A stretch of 17,517 nucleotides of DNA from CAZIMM01 sp964540415 (GCA_964540415.1 CAZIMM010000044.1:1-17517), one strand, 5' to 3'; counted from the stretch's first letter, positions 1 to 6,623 are shown. Notes: generated from the sequence alone by a model not told the origin. Numbers and translations: made by a program.

Positions 1-120
1 CAAATGCGGACAAAATTGACATTGACCTGACCAAATTGAGCAGCATCATTGCGTAAACCTCTGAATACACCATGGTGCTGCTCAATTTGGTCAGGTCAAT
101 GTCAATTTTGTCCGCATTTG
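1..120. repeat. 45-bp perfect inverted repeat at window edge (probable fold-back junction)
   Basis: Bases 1-45 are the exact reverse complement of 76-120, with a 30-base spacer at 46-75. Identity stops at 46, although three of the next four bases still match. The right arm is ordinary coding sequence of the lipoprotein gene on the minus strand. The left arm re-reads the same bases in the opposite sense. The repeat reaches base 1, so it may extend further left. This is typical of a chimeric or mis-assembled contig end rather than a natural hairpin, but the window alone cannot prove it. Confidence 0.95.
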
Positions 121-232
121 AGCTTGTATCGGTGCTGTCTGCCGCATCATCTGCTTCGCTGTTCTTATCCACGCAGGCGGCAAAAGAGAGAAGCATCACA
201 AGAGCCAAAACACTGCAAGCAATTTTTTTCAT
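1..232 (-). CDS. Small lipoprotein, C-terminal part lost at fold-back
   Basis: The ATG at 232-230 overlaps the znuB stop (ATGA), and a GGAGGTG ribosome site lies just upstream inside znuB. The reading frame stays open to the window edge. The N-terminus MKKIACSVLALVMLLSFAAC is a lipoprotein signal with an FAAC lipobox (Cys20), followed by an acidic Ser/Asp linker. The next part, about residues 41-63 (KIDIDLTKLSSTMVYSEVYAMM), resembles the start of small clostridial lipoproteins found after metal ABC transporters; this is recall and could not be searched. Codons downstream of about base 46 (about residue 63 onward) come from the inverted repeat and are probably not the true protein. Its place as last gene of the operon suggests a role in metal handling at the cell surface. 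Function is unknown. Confidence 0.75.
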   Translation of the reverse strand, partial: MKKIACSVLALVMLLSFAACVDKNSEADDAADSTDTSSNADKIDIDLTKLSSTMVYSEVYAMMLLNLVRSMSILSAF

Positions 233-1083
233 TTGCCGACACCTCCTTTGATTAAACCGATGAAATAAAAAGCTGCAAACGCCGCAATGTCAACGGCAAC
301 AATTGTTGAGCCGACAGGTGTTCCCGCAAGAACAGAAATCAATATTCCGAGAGAGGCACAGCACACAGACAGCACTGCGGAGCAAACAGTCACCGACCTG
401 AAGCTTTTAAACACCCGCATTGCCGAAAGTGCAGGGAAAATGACAAGTGCGGAAATGAGCAGTGAGCCGACAAGGTTCATGGCGAGAACGATGATGACGG
501 CAACGACTATTGCAATCAGCAGATTATACAATCCGGCTCTGGTTCCGACTGACCTTGCGAAGTCCTCATCAAACGTTACGGAGAACACCTTGTTGTAAAG
601 CAGAACAAACACCGCCACAACGGCGACTGAAAGCGCGGCACACAGCCACACCTCTGTTTTGCTGAGCGTAAGTATTGAAGTTGAGCCAAACAGCGTTGAG
701 CAGACATCACCGGAGAGATTGCTCGAGGTTGAAAAAATATTCATCAGAAGATAGCCGATTGCCAGCGCCCCGACGGAAATCATTGCCACGGCGGCATCGC
801 CCTTGATTTTTGCGTTCTGCCCGGAGCGAAGCAGCAAAACGGCACTCAGAACCGTAACCGGCAGCACAAGCAGCATATCGTTCGTGAGGCCGACAACCGC
901 GGCAACCGCCATTGCTCCGAAGGCAACATGTGAGAGTCCGTCTCCGATAAAGCAGAAACGTTTGAGCACCAGAGTTACACCGAGGATTGAGGAACAAAGC
1001 GCAATGAGCACCCCGACTATCAGCGCATATCTTACAAACGGATATTGAAAATAGAAGACAAGCTTGTCAATCAGTGCGGTCAA
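229..1083 (-). CDS. znuB: Metal (zinc/manganese-type) ABC transporter permease
   Basis: A 284-aa, very hydrophobic protein of the ZnuB/MntB (ABC-3) permease family, with about eight membrane segments. It forms the channel through which the imported metal crosses the membrane. Supporting family features are an N-terminal half with CSSILGVTLVLKRFCFIGDG and SHVAFGAMAV, the usual coupling region, and a C-terminal half with VGSLLISALVIFPALSA. The start is TTG at 1083, overlapping the znuC stop (TTGA). Two in-frame TGA codons lie just upstream, so no earlier start is possible; GGGAAGG upstream can serve as ribosome site. It is cotranscribed with znuC, and its stop overlaps the lipoprotein start. 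Zinc rather than manganese is inferred from the operon, not shown by the sequence. Confidence 0.92.
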   Translation of the reverse strand: MTALIDKLVFYFQYPFVRYALIVGVLIALCSSILGVTLVLKRFCFIGDGLSHVAFGAMAVAAVVGLTNDMLLVLPVTVLSAVLLLRSGQNAKIKGDAAVAMISVGALAIGYLLMNIFSTSSNLSGDVCSTLFGSTSILTLSKTEVWLCAALSVAVVAVFVLLYNKVFSVTFDEDFARSVGTRAGLYNLLIAIVVAVIIVLAMNLVGSLLISALVIFPALSAMRVFKSFRSVTVCSAVLSVCCASLGILISVLAGTPVGSTIVAVDIAAFAAFYFIGLIKGGVGK

Positions 1084-1796
1084 CGGTCATCACCTTCCCT
1101 TGTGTCGCCGGTGAAAGAACGGCAACAATCACTTTTCAAATATTCCGACGTTGTTCCGAAAAACACAGTTTTGCCGATGTGCAGAATCTTGCTCGCATAT
1201 TTTACGGCGGCATCGATATCGTGAGAAATCATCACAATTGTAATACCGTTCCCATGATTCAGTTCATCAATCAGGCTGTACATTTCGGACGTAACCTTCG
1301 GGTCAAGCCCAGAAACAGGCTCATCCAGCAGCAATATTTTTTGCGTTGCACACAGGGCACGCGCAAGGAGCACACGCTGCTGCTGCCCGCCGGACAGCTC
1401 ACGGTAACAGCGCCTTTTCAACTCCCCCAAGCCCATTCTTTCGATGTTTTCTTCCGCCAAAAGCTTTTCCGATTTGCTGTAAAACGGGCGAAGTCCGCAC
1501 CGTGCCTGACAGCCCGACATGACAATTTCAAAGACGGACGCGGGAAAATCCCTTTGAATGACGGTTTGCTGCGGAAGATATCCGATTTCACTTTGCCGCA
1601 GTCCGTCGCCCGTTGTTACCCTTCCCCCGAGCGGCGACTGCAAGCCGAGAATTGTTTTCATCAGCGTGCTTTTTCCTGCACCGTTTTCGCCGACAATGCA
1701 GAGATAATCCCCTTTTTCAACCGTGAAGCTGAGGCTGTGCAGTATTTCTTTTTTATCGTATCCGAGCGACAGGTTTTCGCAGGACAACTGTGCCAT
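1080..1796 (-). CDS. znuC: Metal (zinc-type) ABC transporter ATP-binding protein
   Basis: A 238-aa ATPase of the ZnuC/MntA type that drives metal import through ZnuB. Visible motifs are Walker A GENGAGKST at residues 36-44, the Q-loop glutamine in YLPQQ (about 76), the ABC signature LSGGQQQR at 134-141, Walker B ILLLDEP at 154-160, a D-loop SGLDP and the H-loop histidine in MISHD. Length is normal for the family. The ATG at 1796 is preceded by GAGGAGG, and the gap to znuA is 13 bases. The stop overlaps the TTG start of znuB, which fits translational coupling. The motif set is complete, so it should be active. Confidence 0.95.
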   Translation of the reverse strand: MAQLSCENLSLGYDKKEILHSLSFTVEKGDYLCIVGENGAGKSTLMKTILGLQSPLGGRVTTGDGLRQSEIGYLPQQTVIQRDFPASVFEIVMSGCQARCGLRPFYSKSEKLLAEENIERMGLGELKRRCYRELSGGQQQRVLLARALCATQKILLLDEPVSGLDPKVTSEMYSLIDELNHGNGITIVMISHDIDAAVKYASKILHIGKTVFFGTTSEYLKSDCCRSFTGDTREGDDR

Positions 1797-1809
1797 TATG
1801 CCGTCCTCC

Positions 1810-2778
1810 TCAGTTCAGTGCTTGCTTAAGCACGTTCAGATTTTTCTCCATAACCGAAAGATATGTTGCCCCATCACGGACATCGGCGGAGGTTGTTGAC
1901 TGCATGGAATCCATTGACAGAATCCGCTGATTTTTGTTTTTTGTGTTCGCAATGACCGTTTCGGCTATTTTGTGCTCGGAGCCCTCCAGGGTCAGCACCG
2001 CAGGAAGGTTCAGCTCATCAATCTTTTTCGAAAGGAAAGACACCGTTTCAAAATCCGCTTCGCTTTCCGCGGAGCATCCGACAAATGCGGCGTAATAGTC
2101 TAATCCGTAATCGTCAACCAGATATCTGAACGGAAAACGATCCCCGAACAGAAGAGTCTTCACCTTTGCGTTATTCACGGCTGCCGCGAACCGCGCGTCG
2201 AGGTCATTCAGTTTTTCAATATATGCGGCGGCATTTTGCTTATATATCCCGGCGTTCTCGGAATCAACGGAGCAGAGCTTAACGGAGATTGTTTCACACA
2301 GCTTTGCCGCGTTTTTCAAAGAAAGCCAGACGTGCTCATCATATTCCATTTCTTCCGTTTCCTGTTCTTCCTTTTCCGACTGCATGCCGTTTATAACTTC
2401 TTCCTCTTTCACCGAATCGCCCAGGGCATCAAGCAAATTTATCACAATCATTTCTTTGTTTGTTGCTTTCTTCAGCACGTTGTCCGCCCAGGCGTCGGAC
2501 TCTCCGCCGACGAAGATGAAAACATCGCAGGACGATATTTTGATTATGTCGTCCGCCGTCGGCTGATAGCTGTGCAGGTCCACTCCGTTGTCGAGAAGCA
2601 GCGTAAGGTCGCAGTCATCGACTTTATTGCCGAGGATTTCCTTCACCCAATCATATTCGGGGAAAATTGTTGCAACAATACTTAGCCTGCCGTCTGCCTT
2701 GCCGACAGTGCTGCTGCACCCGGAAACAACGCAAACGCTAAGAGAAAGCATAATAATTATACATATAATTTTTTTCAT
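1810..2778 (-). CDS. znuA: Metal-binding lipoprotein of ABC transporter (ZnuA-like), lacking the third canonical histidine
   Basis: A 322-aa cluster A-I (SBP_bac_9) substrate-binding lipoprotein that captures metal outside the cell. The start is the ATG at 2778, chosen because CGGAGG sits just upstream and a lipoprotein signal follows at once (lipobox VSGC, Cys21); an upstream in-frame ATG at 2814 would add 12 residues with no such site. Likely metal ligands are His69 (VDLHSYQP) and His149 (YDEHVW). The position that is usually a third histidine in this family reads FGDRF (Asp213). The His-rich loop of zinc binders is replaced by an acidic Glu-rich stretch at about 135-147. EGSEHK (266-270) and SMDSM (Asp290) may add ligands. 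Metal identity is therefore uncertain. Confidence 0.9.
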   Translation of the reverse strand: MKKIICIIIMLSLSVCVVSGCSSTVGKADGRLSIVATIFPEYDWVKEILGNKVDDCDLTLLLDNGVDLHSYQPTADDIIKISSCDVFIFVGGESDAWADNVLKKATNKEMIVINLLDALGDSVKEEEVINGMQSEKEEQETEEMEYDEHVWLSLKNAAKLCETISVKLCSVDSENAGIYKQNAAAYIEKLNDLDARFAAAVNNAKVKTLLFGDRFPFRYLVDDYGLDYYAAFVGCSAESEADFETVSFLSKKIDELNLPAVLTLEGSEHKIAETVIANTKNKNQRILSMDSMQSTTSADVRDGATYLSVMEKNLNVLKQALN

Positions 2779-2812
2779 TTTCAAACCTCCGAAACCGAAA
2801 TTAAAAATGGAC

Positions 2813-2872
2813 ATAAAAATACAAGGAGACAGGCAAGTGCCTTAAGCCCGAAAAAGCCGGGCAGTCTCCTTG
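2813..2872 (-). terminator. Branched terminator-like RNA element between 98-aa gene and znuA
   Basis: A perfect 9-bp outer stem (2822-2830 with 2864-2872) encloses two small hairpins: AGGC/GCCT at 2831-2842 and GCCCG/CGGGC at 2846-2862. Read on the minus strand it begins 12 bases after the stop of the 98-aa gene and is followed by TATTTTTAT, so it could end or reduce transcription before znuA. Because znuA has no obvious promoter of its own, partial read-through is a reasonable inference. The three-way-junction shape is unusual for a simple terminator. Confidence 0.6.
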
Positions 2873-2883
2873 AATTGTTGATT

Positions 2884-3180
2884 TTATTCCGAAAGCTTGA
2901 CCTTAAGAGCAGTCAGTGTGCCGTATACGCCTGTATCGACAGGCGGCAGAAGTACATTACAAATGGAAAAGACAAGTGCAGCGGCAACCGCAATTGCAGC
3001 AACGGCAAAAGACAGTTTGCGCAGCGCGTTTGTGCAAAAGCTTATCTGCAAACAGATGTGACAGCTTTCACCGACACAGTCATGATCCGATTCAACAATA
3101 ATATACATCGCCGAAAAAAGCATGACAAGACAAACTGCAGCAGCCATAACGGCGGCAAAAATGCGCTTTTGTTTTGTCAC
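2884..3180 (-). CDS. 98-aa two-segment membrane protein with Cys/His cluster, first gene of metal-uptake operon
   Basis: Two hydrophobic segments (about residues 7-29 and 56-79) flank a short loop with HDCVGESCHIC: His33, Cys35, Cys40, His41 and Cys43, plus Cys49. This spacing could bind a metal ion. The start is GTG at 3180, preceded by AGAGGG; a nearby ATG is in a frame that stops at once. The gene sits directly downstream of a good promoter and ahead of znuA-znuC-znuB on the same strand. I recall similar small proteins beside clostridial metal transporters, but no named family can be assigned from the sequence. A role in metal delivery or sensing at the membrane is inference. Confidence 0.75.
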   Translation of the reverse strand: MTKQKRIFAAVMAAAVCLVMLFSAMYIIVESDHDCVGESCHICLQISFCTNALRKLSFAVAAIAVAAALVFSICNVLLPPVDTGVYGTLTALKVKLSE

Positions 3181-3200
3181 AACATGTTCCCTCTTTCGGC

Positions 3201-3222
3201 TTATATTAAGCTGCGAATATAA
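3201..3222. promoter_or_regulatory. Inverted repeat over the metal operon transcription start (candidate operator)
   Basis: TTATATT (3201-3207) and AATATAA (3216-3222) form a perfect 7-bp inverted repeat with an 8-base spacer. It lies just downstream of the -10 box at 3226-3231, where the transcript should begin, a good place for a repressor. It does not have the 7-1-7 layout of Fur, Zur or PerR sites. AT-rich repeats of this size can arise by chance. Confidence 0.35.
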
Positions 3223-3225
3223 ATA

Positions 3226-3254
3226 ATTGTAACACTGTTCGGGTAAAAATTCAA
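3226..3254 (-). promoter_or_regulatory. Sigma-A promoter of the metal-uptake operon
   Basis: On the minus strand, -35 TTGAAT (3254-3249), a 17-base spacer and -10 TACAAT (3231-3226), 46 bases upstream of the GTG of the 98-aa gene. It is the only good promoter seen for the whole 98-aa, znuA, znuC, znuB and lipoprotein set. Confidence 0.7.
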
Positions 3255-3438
3255 GTGAACAAACACAAAATAATCAAACTTCAAAAGATGTATGTATTAT
3301 TTTCGTACCGCCGGAGATTGGCCGCAAACGGGGTTCGTTTTTTAAAAAAAGCAATAGCGTTTAAAAAAAAACGCGGCAACAGCAATACACGGCAGACTTG
3401 ACCGATGTTTGTAATGATGAATCTCCTATTTTACGCTC
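3255..3438. other. Divergent intergenic region, no gene seen
   Basis: This stretch separates the metal operon (minus) from the chagasin-like gene (plus). It is A-rich and has no convincing open frame. Two short AT-rich hairpins occur: AAACG/CGTTT around 3326-3343, followed by T's, and GCGTTT/AAACGC at 3357-3374. Neither is strong enough to name. Confidence 0.5.
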
Positions 3439-3467
3439 TTGACATACCGATTATGCCGCAGTATAAT
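3439..3467 (+). promoter_or_regulatory. Perfect-consensus sigma-A promoter of chagasin-like gene
   Basis: TTGACA (3439-3444), exactly 17 bases, then TATAAT (3462-3467). Both hexamers match the consensus fully. The ATG follows 37 bases after the -10, leaving a leader of about 30 bases with AAAGGAG. Such a promoter should give strong expression unless repressed. Confidence 0.85.
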
Positions 3468-3503
3468 GTCCGCGTGACATATTTATGCAAAGGAGCTGAC
3501 AAC

Positions 3504-3965
3504 ATGAAGCTTTTATTTGTGTTACCCTTCAAGAAAGCGCTGTCCGCGATTCTTTCGTTTTTGTGCTTCCTGTTTCCAATGATATTCGGCGGTGCTCCCT
3601 CCCCTGTTAACGGCGGATATCCCGACTGCTCTTATACCGTTCAGGCGGATGAGCTGACTGTCGCGCTTGACTCAAATGCAACAACCGGATATTCCTGGAC
3701 CTACGAAATCAACGGCTCGGCGATTTTTTTCAAGAGCAATAGCTACGTTGCCGACGAAAACCCCGGAGGCCTTGTCGGAGCAGGCGGAACAGAGATCTTT
3801 GTATTCAAGGGAATTGGTTCCGGCGAAGTTACCCTCGTCATGACCTACGCCCAAAGCTGGTCGCCGGATTCGGCTGTGCGCAGAGTAACCTGCGAATGCA
3901 CGGTTGACGACGGTGTCATCACAGTGAATCGTTTTGAATCGGCGGATATCACCGCAGCACGGTGA
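3504..3965 (+). CDS. Exported chagasin-like (I42 family) cysteine protease inhibitor
   Basis: A 153-aa protein. The first ~36 residues are a signal or anchor segment (hydrophobic 13-28, ending IFGGAPSP). The rest is a beta-rich domain with the I42 loop motif NATTGYSW at residues 58-65 (family NPTTGYxW), GAGG at 92-95 and a later YAQSW (115-119) at the place of the third RPW-type loop. Chagasin-family proteins block papain-like proteases by inserting these three loops. The ATG at 3504 was chosen because AAAGGAG precedes it and the signal begins there; a longer in-frame start at 3405 lies upstream of the promoter. It is a single gene, ending at a shared terminator. The target protease is not in the window. 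The family call is good; inhibitory activity is inferred. Confidence 0.82.
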   Translation: MKLLFVLPFKKALSAILSFLCFLFPMIFGGAPSPVNGGYPDCSYTVQADELTVALDSNATTGYSWTYEINGSAIFFKSNSYVADENPGGLVGAGGTEIFVFKGIGSGEVTLVMTYAQSWSPDSAVRRVTCECTVDDGVITVNRFESADITAAR

Positions 3966-4002
3966 AGCCGTAAGTCATTTTTGCTGTATCCCATATACAT
4001 AA

Positions 4003-4065
4003 AAACAGGGTCGCACCGAAACGGAACAATGTCTGTCTGCTTTTGTGCACCCTGTTTATATTTTT
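4003..4065. terminator. Convergent bidirectional terminator
   Basis: AAACAGGGTCGCAC (4003-4016) pairs with GTGCACCCTGTTT (4045-4057) with one bulged base. The plus side is followed by ATATTTTTATTTA and the minus side by TTTTTATG. It lies between the convergent chagasin-like and aldo/keto reductase genes and can serve both. Confidence 0.75.
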
Positions 4066-5194
4066 ATTTACCAAGCTTTTTTGAAAAGTCCGCGAGAGCC
4101 TCCGAAATTTTGATCTGCTGCGGACACACCTTTTCACAGCTTCTGCACCCAAGGCAAGCGTCCGGGTGCTTTTCCGTCGGGATTGCCATGAGCGCCATTG
4201 GTGCCAGAAAACCTCCGCCGGTAAAGCTGTGCTCGTTATAAAGCTTAAGCAAGCCGGGGATGTCCAGTCCCTGCGGGCAGTGCGGCACACAATACCTGCA
4301 GGCAGTGCACGGAACACCTGCTTTTGCAACCATTTCATACGCTGTTTTCAGCAACACGTCCGTTTCCTCTTTGTTCAGCGGCGCTTCGGTTTCAAAAATG
4401 CGAACATTCTCCGAAAGCTGTTCGGCATCGGACATTCCGGAAAGGGTTACAACAACTCCGGGCACGCTCTGAATGAAGCGGAAAGCCCACGCCGGAATGC
4501 TTTCGTCCGGACGCAGTTTTTTGAGAGGCTCGGCTTCTTCTTCGGTGAGGTTGGCAAGCCTGCCGCCGCGCAGCGGCTCCATGACAAATATCGGAATATT
4601 GTGCAAATTGAGCAGCTCCGCCTTTGCCTTAGCATCCTGAAAAGACCAATCAAGATAATTAAGCTGAATCTGGCAGAATTCCATAGCCTCGCCGTAATAA
4701 TCGAGAAAGCGCTTCATTACCTCAAGACTTCCGTGAGCGGAAAAACCGAGATGTCTGATTCTTCCGTTTTTCTTCTGCTTGATAAGATAATCAAAAGTAT
4801 TGAAGTTTCGGTCAAGATACTCATCAATGTTCATTTCACACACATTGTGAAAAAGGTAAAAATCAAAATAATCTGTCCTGCACTTTTGCAGCTGTTTTTC
4901 AAAGATCTCCTCAACCTTGCCCATGTTTGACAGATCATAGCCCGGAAATTTTGTTGCAAGGAAGAAGCTGTCGCGCGGATACCTGCTCAGCGCCTTGCCG
5001 ACAAATATTTCTGAATTACCGTCGTGATAGCCCCATGCGGTATCATAATAATTCACGCCGTGTGCCATGGCGTAATCAACCATCGCCTCCGCCGCTTCCA
5101 TGTCAATTTCCGAATTGTCCGCCTTCGTCGGCAGACGCATTGTACCCATTCCGAGTGCCGAGAGCTTCAGATTCCGAAACTGCCTGTAAATCAT
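4064..5194 (-). CDS. Aldo/keto reductase with C-terminal double 4Fe-4S ferredoxin domain
   Basis: A 376-aa cytoplasmic oxidoreductase. The N-terminal TIM-barrel carries the catalytic tetrad residues Asp51 and Tyr56 (YYDTAWGYHD), Lys82 (ATKFPGY) and His116 (YLFHNV). The C-terminus has two cluster motifs: Cys296, 299, 302, 306 (CTACRYCVPHCP) and Cys347, 350, 353, 357 (CLGCRSCEKVCP). This fusion is common in anaerobes and is thought to move electrons between a carbonyl substrate and ferredoxin-type carriers. The substrate cannot be read from the sequence. The ATG at 5194 has GAGGAG 5 bases upstream. The gene has its own promoter and a terminator separates it from rodA, so it is probably transcribed alone. 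Confidence 0.93.
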   Translation of the reverse strand: MIYRQFRNLKLSALGMGTMRLPTKADNSEIDMEAAEAMVDYAMAHGVNYYDTAWGYHDGNSEIFVGKALSRYPRDSFFLATKFPGYDLSNMGKVEEIFEKQLQKCRTDYFDFYLFHNVCEMNIDEYLDRNFNTFDYLIKQKKNGRIRHLGFSAHGSLEVMKRFLDYYGEAMEFCQIQLNYLDWSFQDAKAKAELLNLHNIPIFVMEPLRGGRLANLTEEEAEPLKKLRPDESIPAWAFRFIQSVPGVVVTLSGMSDAEQLSENVRIFETEAPLNKEETDVLLKTAYEMVAKAGVPCTACRYCVPHCPQGLDIPGLLKLYNEHSFTGGGFLAPMALMAIPTEKHPDACLGCRSCEKVCPQQIKISEALADFSKKLGK

Positions 5195-5251
5195 TTTTTC
5201 TCCTCATATCTTTCAAAAACATTTATCAATTCACTCATAGTGCATTGTTAT

Positions 5252-5280
5252 ATAATATTACATGACATATTTGATGTCAA
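5252..5280 (-). promoter_or_regulatory. Sigma-A promoter of aldo/keto reductase with overlapping palindrome
   Basis: On the minus strand, -35 TTGACA (5280-5275), 17-base spacer and -10 TATTAT (5257-5252). TGACAT (5263-5268) and ATGTCA (5274-5279) form an inverted repeat with a 5-base spacer that covers most of the -35 box, so a repressor site is plausible. The leader is about 50 bases. Confidence 0.7.
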
Positions 5281-5291
5281 CTGCGTACAGC

Positions 5292-5321
5292 AAAAAAACA
5301 GAGGCTGTCTGTTCAACAGCC
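5292..5321 (-). terminator. Intrinsic terminator after rodA
   Basis: On the minus strand GGCTGT (5321-5316) pairs with ACAGCC (5308-5303) across a 7-base loop, followed by TCTGTTTTTTTG. It starts about 20 bases after the rodA stop. The stem is short but the T-run is good. Confidence 0.75.
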
Positions 5322-5342
5322 CCGTCCAAATATTGCCGCACA

Positions 5343-6515
5343 TCACGAAAACGGAGTGCTGATTTTTGAAACGCGGAAATTTGTCGGTGCGCGCTCCTTG
5401 TTAAATCTGTAAACACTGAACACCAGCCCCATGCCGATATATATACACAAATTCGACGAACCGCCGGCGCTCATGAAAGGCAAAGTAATGCCGATACACG
5501 GCAGGAGCATAAGGCACATTCCCACATTGACCGCAATCTGCGAGCCTATCATCACGGCAATGCCCATGCAAAGCAGCTTTCCGGGATAATCGTTTGACTT
5601 CATTCCGACCTTGACAATACGATAAACAATGAACGCAAGAGCGAGCATGAGCGCAATACATCCGACAAAGCCCAGCTCCTCGCCCACAACACTCAGAACC
5701 ATGTCATTCTCACTTTCGGGAACAACTCCGTTTTGCGTGAACGGTCCCTTGAACAGACCGCTGCCGAGAAGCTGACCGGAACCGAGAGCGCGTTTGCCCT
5801 GAAGCTGCTGATAGATTATGTCGGGGTATCTGTCGGGATAGATCAGGGCGAGAAAGCGATCCCGCTGAATGCTGCTGAAAACCTTTATCCACACAATCGG
5901 AACGGCGGCAAGAACAACTGCGCCTCCGATGAGGAAATATCTGAGCTTTACTCCGGCAAGGAACATCATGAACACGAAAATGAACGCAAACACAAGAGCC
6001 GAGCCGAGGTCTCCCGTCAAGGCAACAAGACCCATGGGCACCACTGCGTGCAGACACAGCAGAAGGACGTTTTTGATTGAACTGACGTCATCTCTGACCA
6101 GCTCGAGATGTATTGTGAAAGTAATAATGAAACCGAGCTTCAACAGCTCCGAAGGCTGAAAAAAAACTCCGCCGAAATCCAGCCAGGTTTTTACATCGCT
6201 TCTTCCCTCGGGACCGACGCCCCATTTGAACAGCGCGAGCATGAGCAACACACAAGCGCCGGCAATCACAAACCAGAGCTTAAGAACAATCTCATAATCA
6301 ATGAAAGAAATTGCAAGTGCTATAATCACACCCGCACCGACAGCAATTGCCATAACCAGCGCATCCCTCGAAATGTGGCCTCCCTCCGGGACGTCAACGA
6401 GAGTGGCGCTGAAAACCATAAGTACTCCGAAAGCCGAGGTCAGCAGGCAGACGGCAAAGGTGAGAAGATCAGTTTCAAAAAAGGCATCACGAAGCTCACC
6501 GGAATGTTTTTTCAC
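5343..6515 (-). CDS. rodA: RodA-type SEDS peptidoglycan glycosyltransferase
   Basis: A 390-aa, roughly ten-segment membrane protein of the FtsW/RodA/SpoVE family, which polymerises lipid II into glycan strands with a partner penicillin-binding protein. Family marks are FFQPSELLK (118-126), TGDLGSA (167-173), the loop YPDIIYQQLQ (230-239), SENDMVLSVVGEELG with the likely catalytic Asp271, and IGITLPFMSAGGSS (341-354). The last motif has Ala where the common form has Tyr (SYGGSS). The loop with GSGQLLGSGLFKG fits RodA better than FtsW. The start is GTG at 6515; in-frame stops lie just upstream, and the ribosome site (AAGGGA, distant) is weak. No partner penicillin-binding protein is nearby. Assignment as RodA rather than another SEDS paralogue is fairly, not fully, certain. 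Confidence 0.88.
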   Translation of the reverse strand: MKKHSGELRDAFFETDLLTFAVCLLTSAFGVLMVFSATLVDVPEGGHISRDALVMAIAVGAGVIIALAISFIDYEIVLKLWFVIAGACVLLMLALFKWGVGPEGRSDVKTWLDFGGVFFQPSELLKLGFIITFTIHLELVRDDVSSIKNVLLLCLHAVVPMGLVALTGDLGSALVFAFIFVFMMFLAGVKLRYFLIGGAVVLAAVPIVWIKVFSSIQRDRFLALIYPDRYPDIIYQQLQGKRALGSGQLLGSGLFKGPFTQNGVVPESENDMVLSVVGEELGFVGCIALMLALAFIVYRIVKVGMKSNDYPGKLLCMGIAVMIGSQIAVNVGMCLMLLPCIGITLPFMSAGGSSNLCIYIGMGLVFSVYRFNKERAPTNFRVSKISTPFS

Positions 6516-6550
6516 TTCCCACCGTCCCTTTCATCTTTATCCGTTAGGTT

Positions 6551-6579
6551 ATTATAACCCGAAATTTAACATATTTCAA
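6551..6579 (-). promoter_or_regulatory. Sigma-A promoter of rodA with 13-bp palindrome over -10
   Basis: On the minus strand, -35 TTGAAA (6579-6574), 17-base spacer, -10 TATAAT (6556-6551). A palindrome GGTTATTATAACC at 6547-6559 spans the -10 box and could bind a regulator, though it may be chance. The promoter stands back to back with that of tsaE. Confidence 0.7.
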
Positions 6580-6587
6580 GCAATAGG

Positions 6588-6615
6588 TTGTATTTTCCCG
6601 AAATTATGTTACAAT
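6588..6615 (+). promoter_or_regulatory. Promoter of tsaE
   Basis: TTGTAT (6588-6593), 16-base spacer, TACAAT (6610-6615). A start site about 7 bases further would fall near 6622, only 1-2 bases before the ATG at 6624. A second TATAAT at 6617-6622 adjoins the ATG and probably cannot act as -10 for this gene. Confidence 0.6.
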
Positions 6616-6623
6616 TATATAAT

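Noticed and set aside
1074..1829. Long plus-strand open frame (251 aa) opposite znuC
   Set aside because: It is the antisense shadow of znuC, whose ATPase motifs are complete; the frame has no ribosome site or recognisable domain.
3181..3254. Zur or Fur box controlling the metal operon
   Set aside because: No 7-1-7 repeat of the known type was found; the only inverted repeat has an 8-base spacer.
4166..4930. Long plus-strand open frame (254 aa) opposite the aldo/keto reductase
   Set aside because: It mirrors a gene with an intact catalytic tetrad and iron-sulphur motifs; no start signal or domain supports it.
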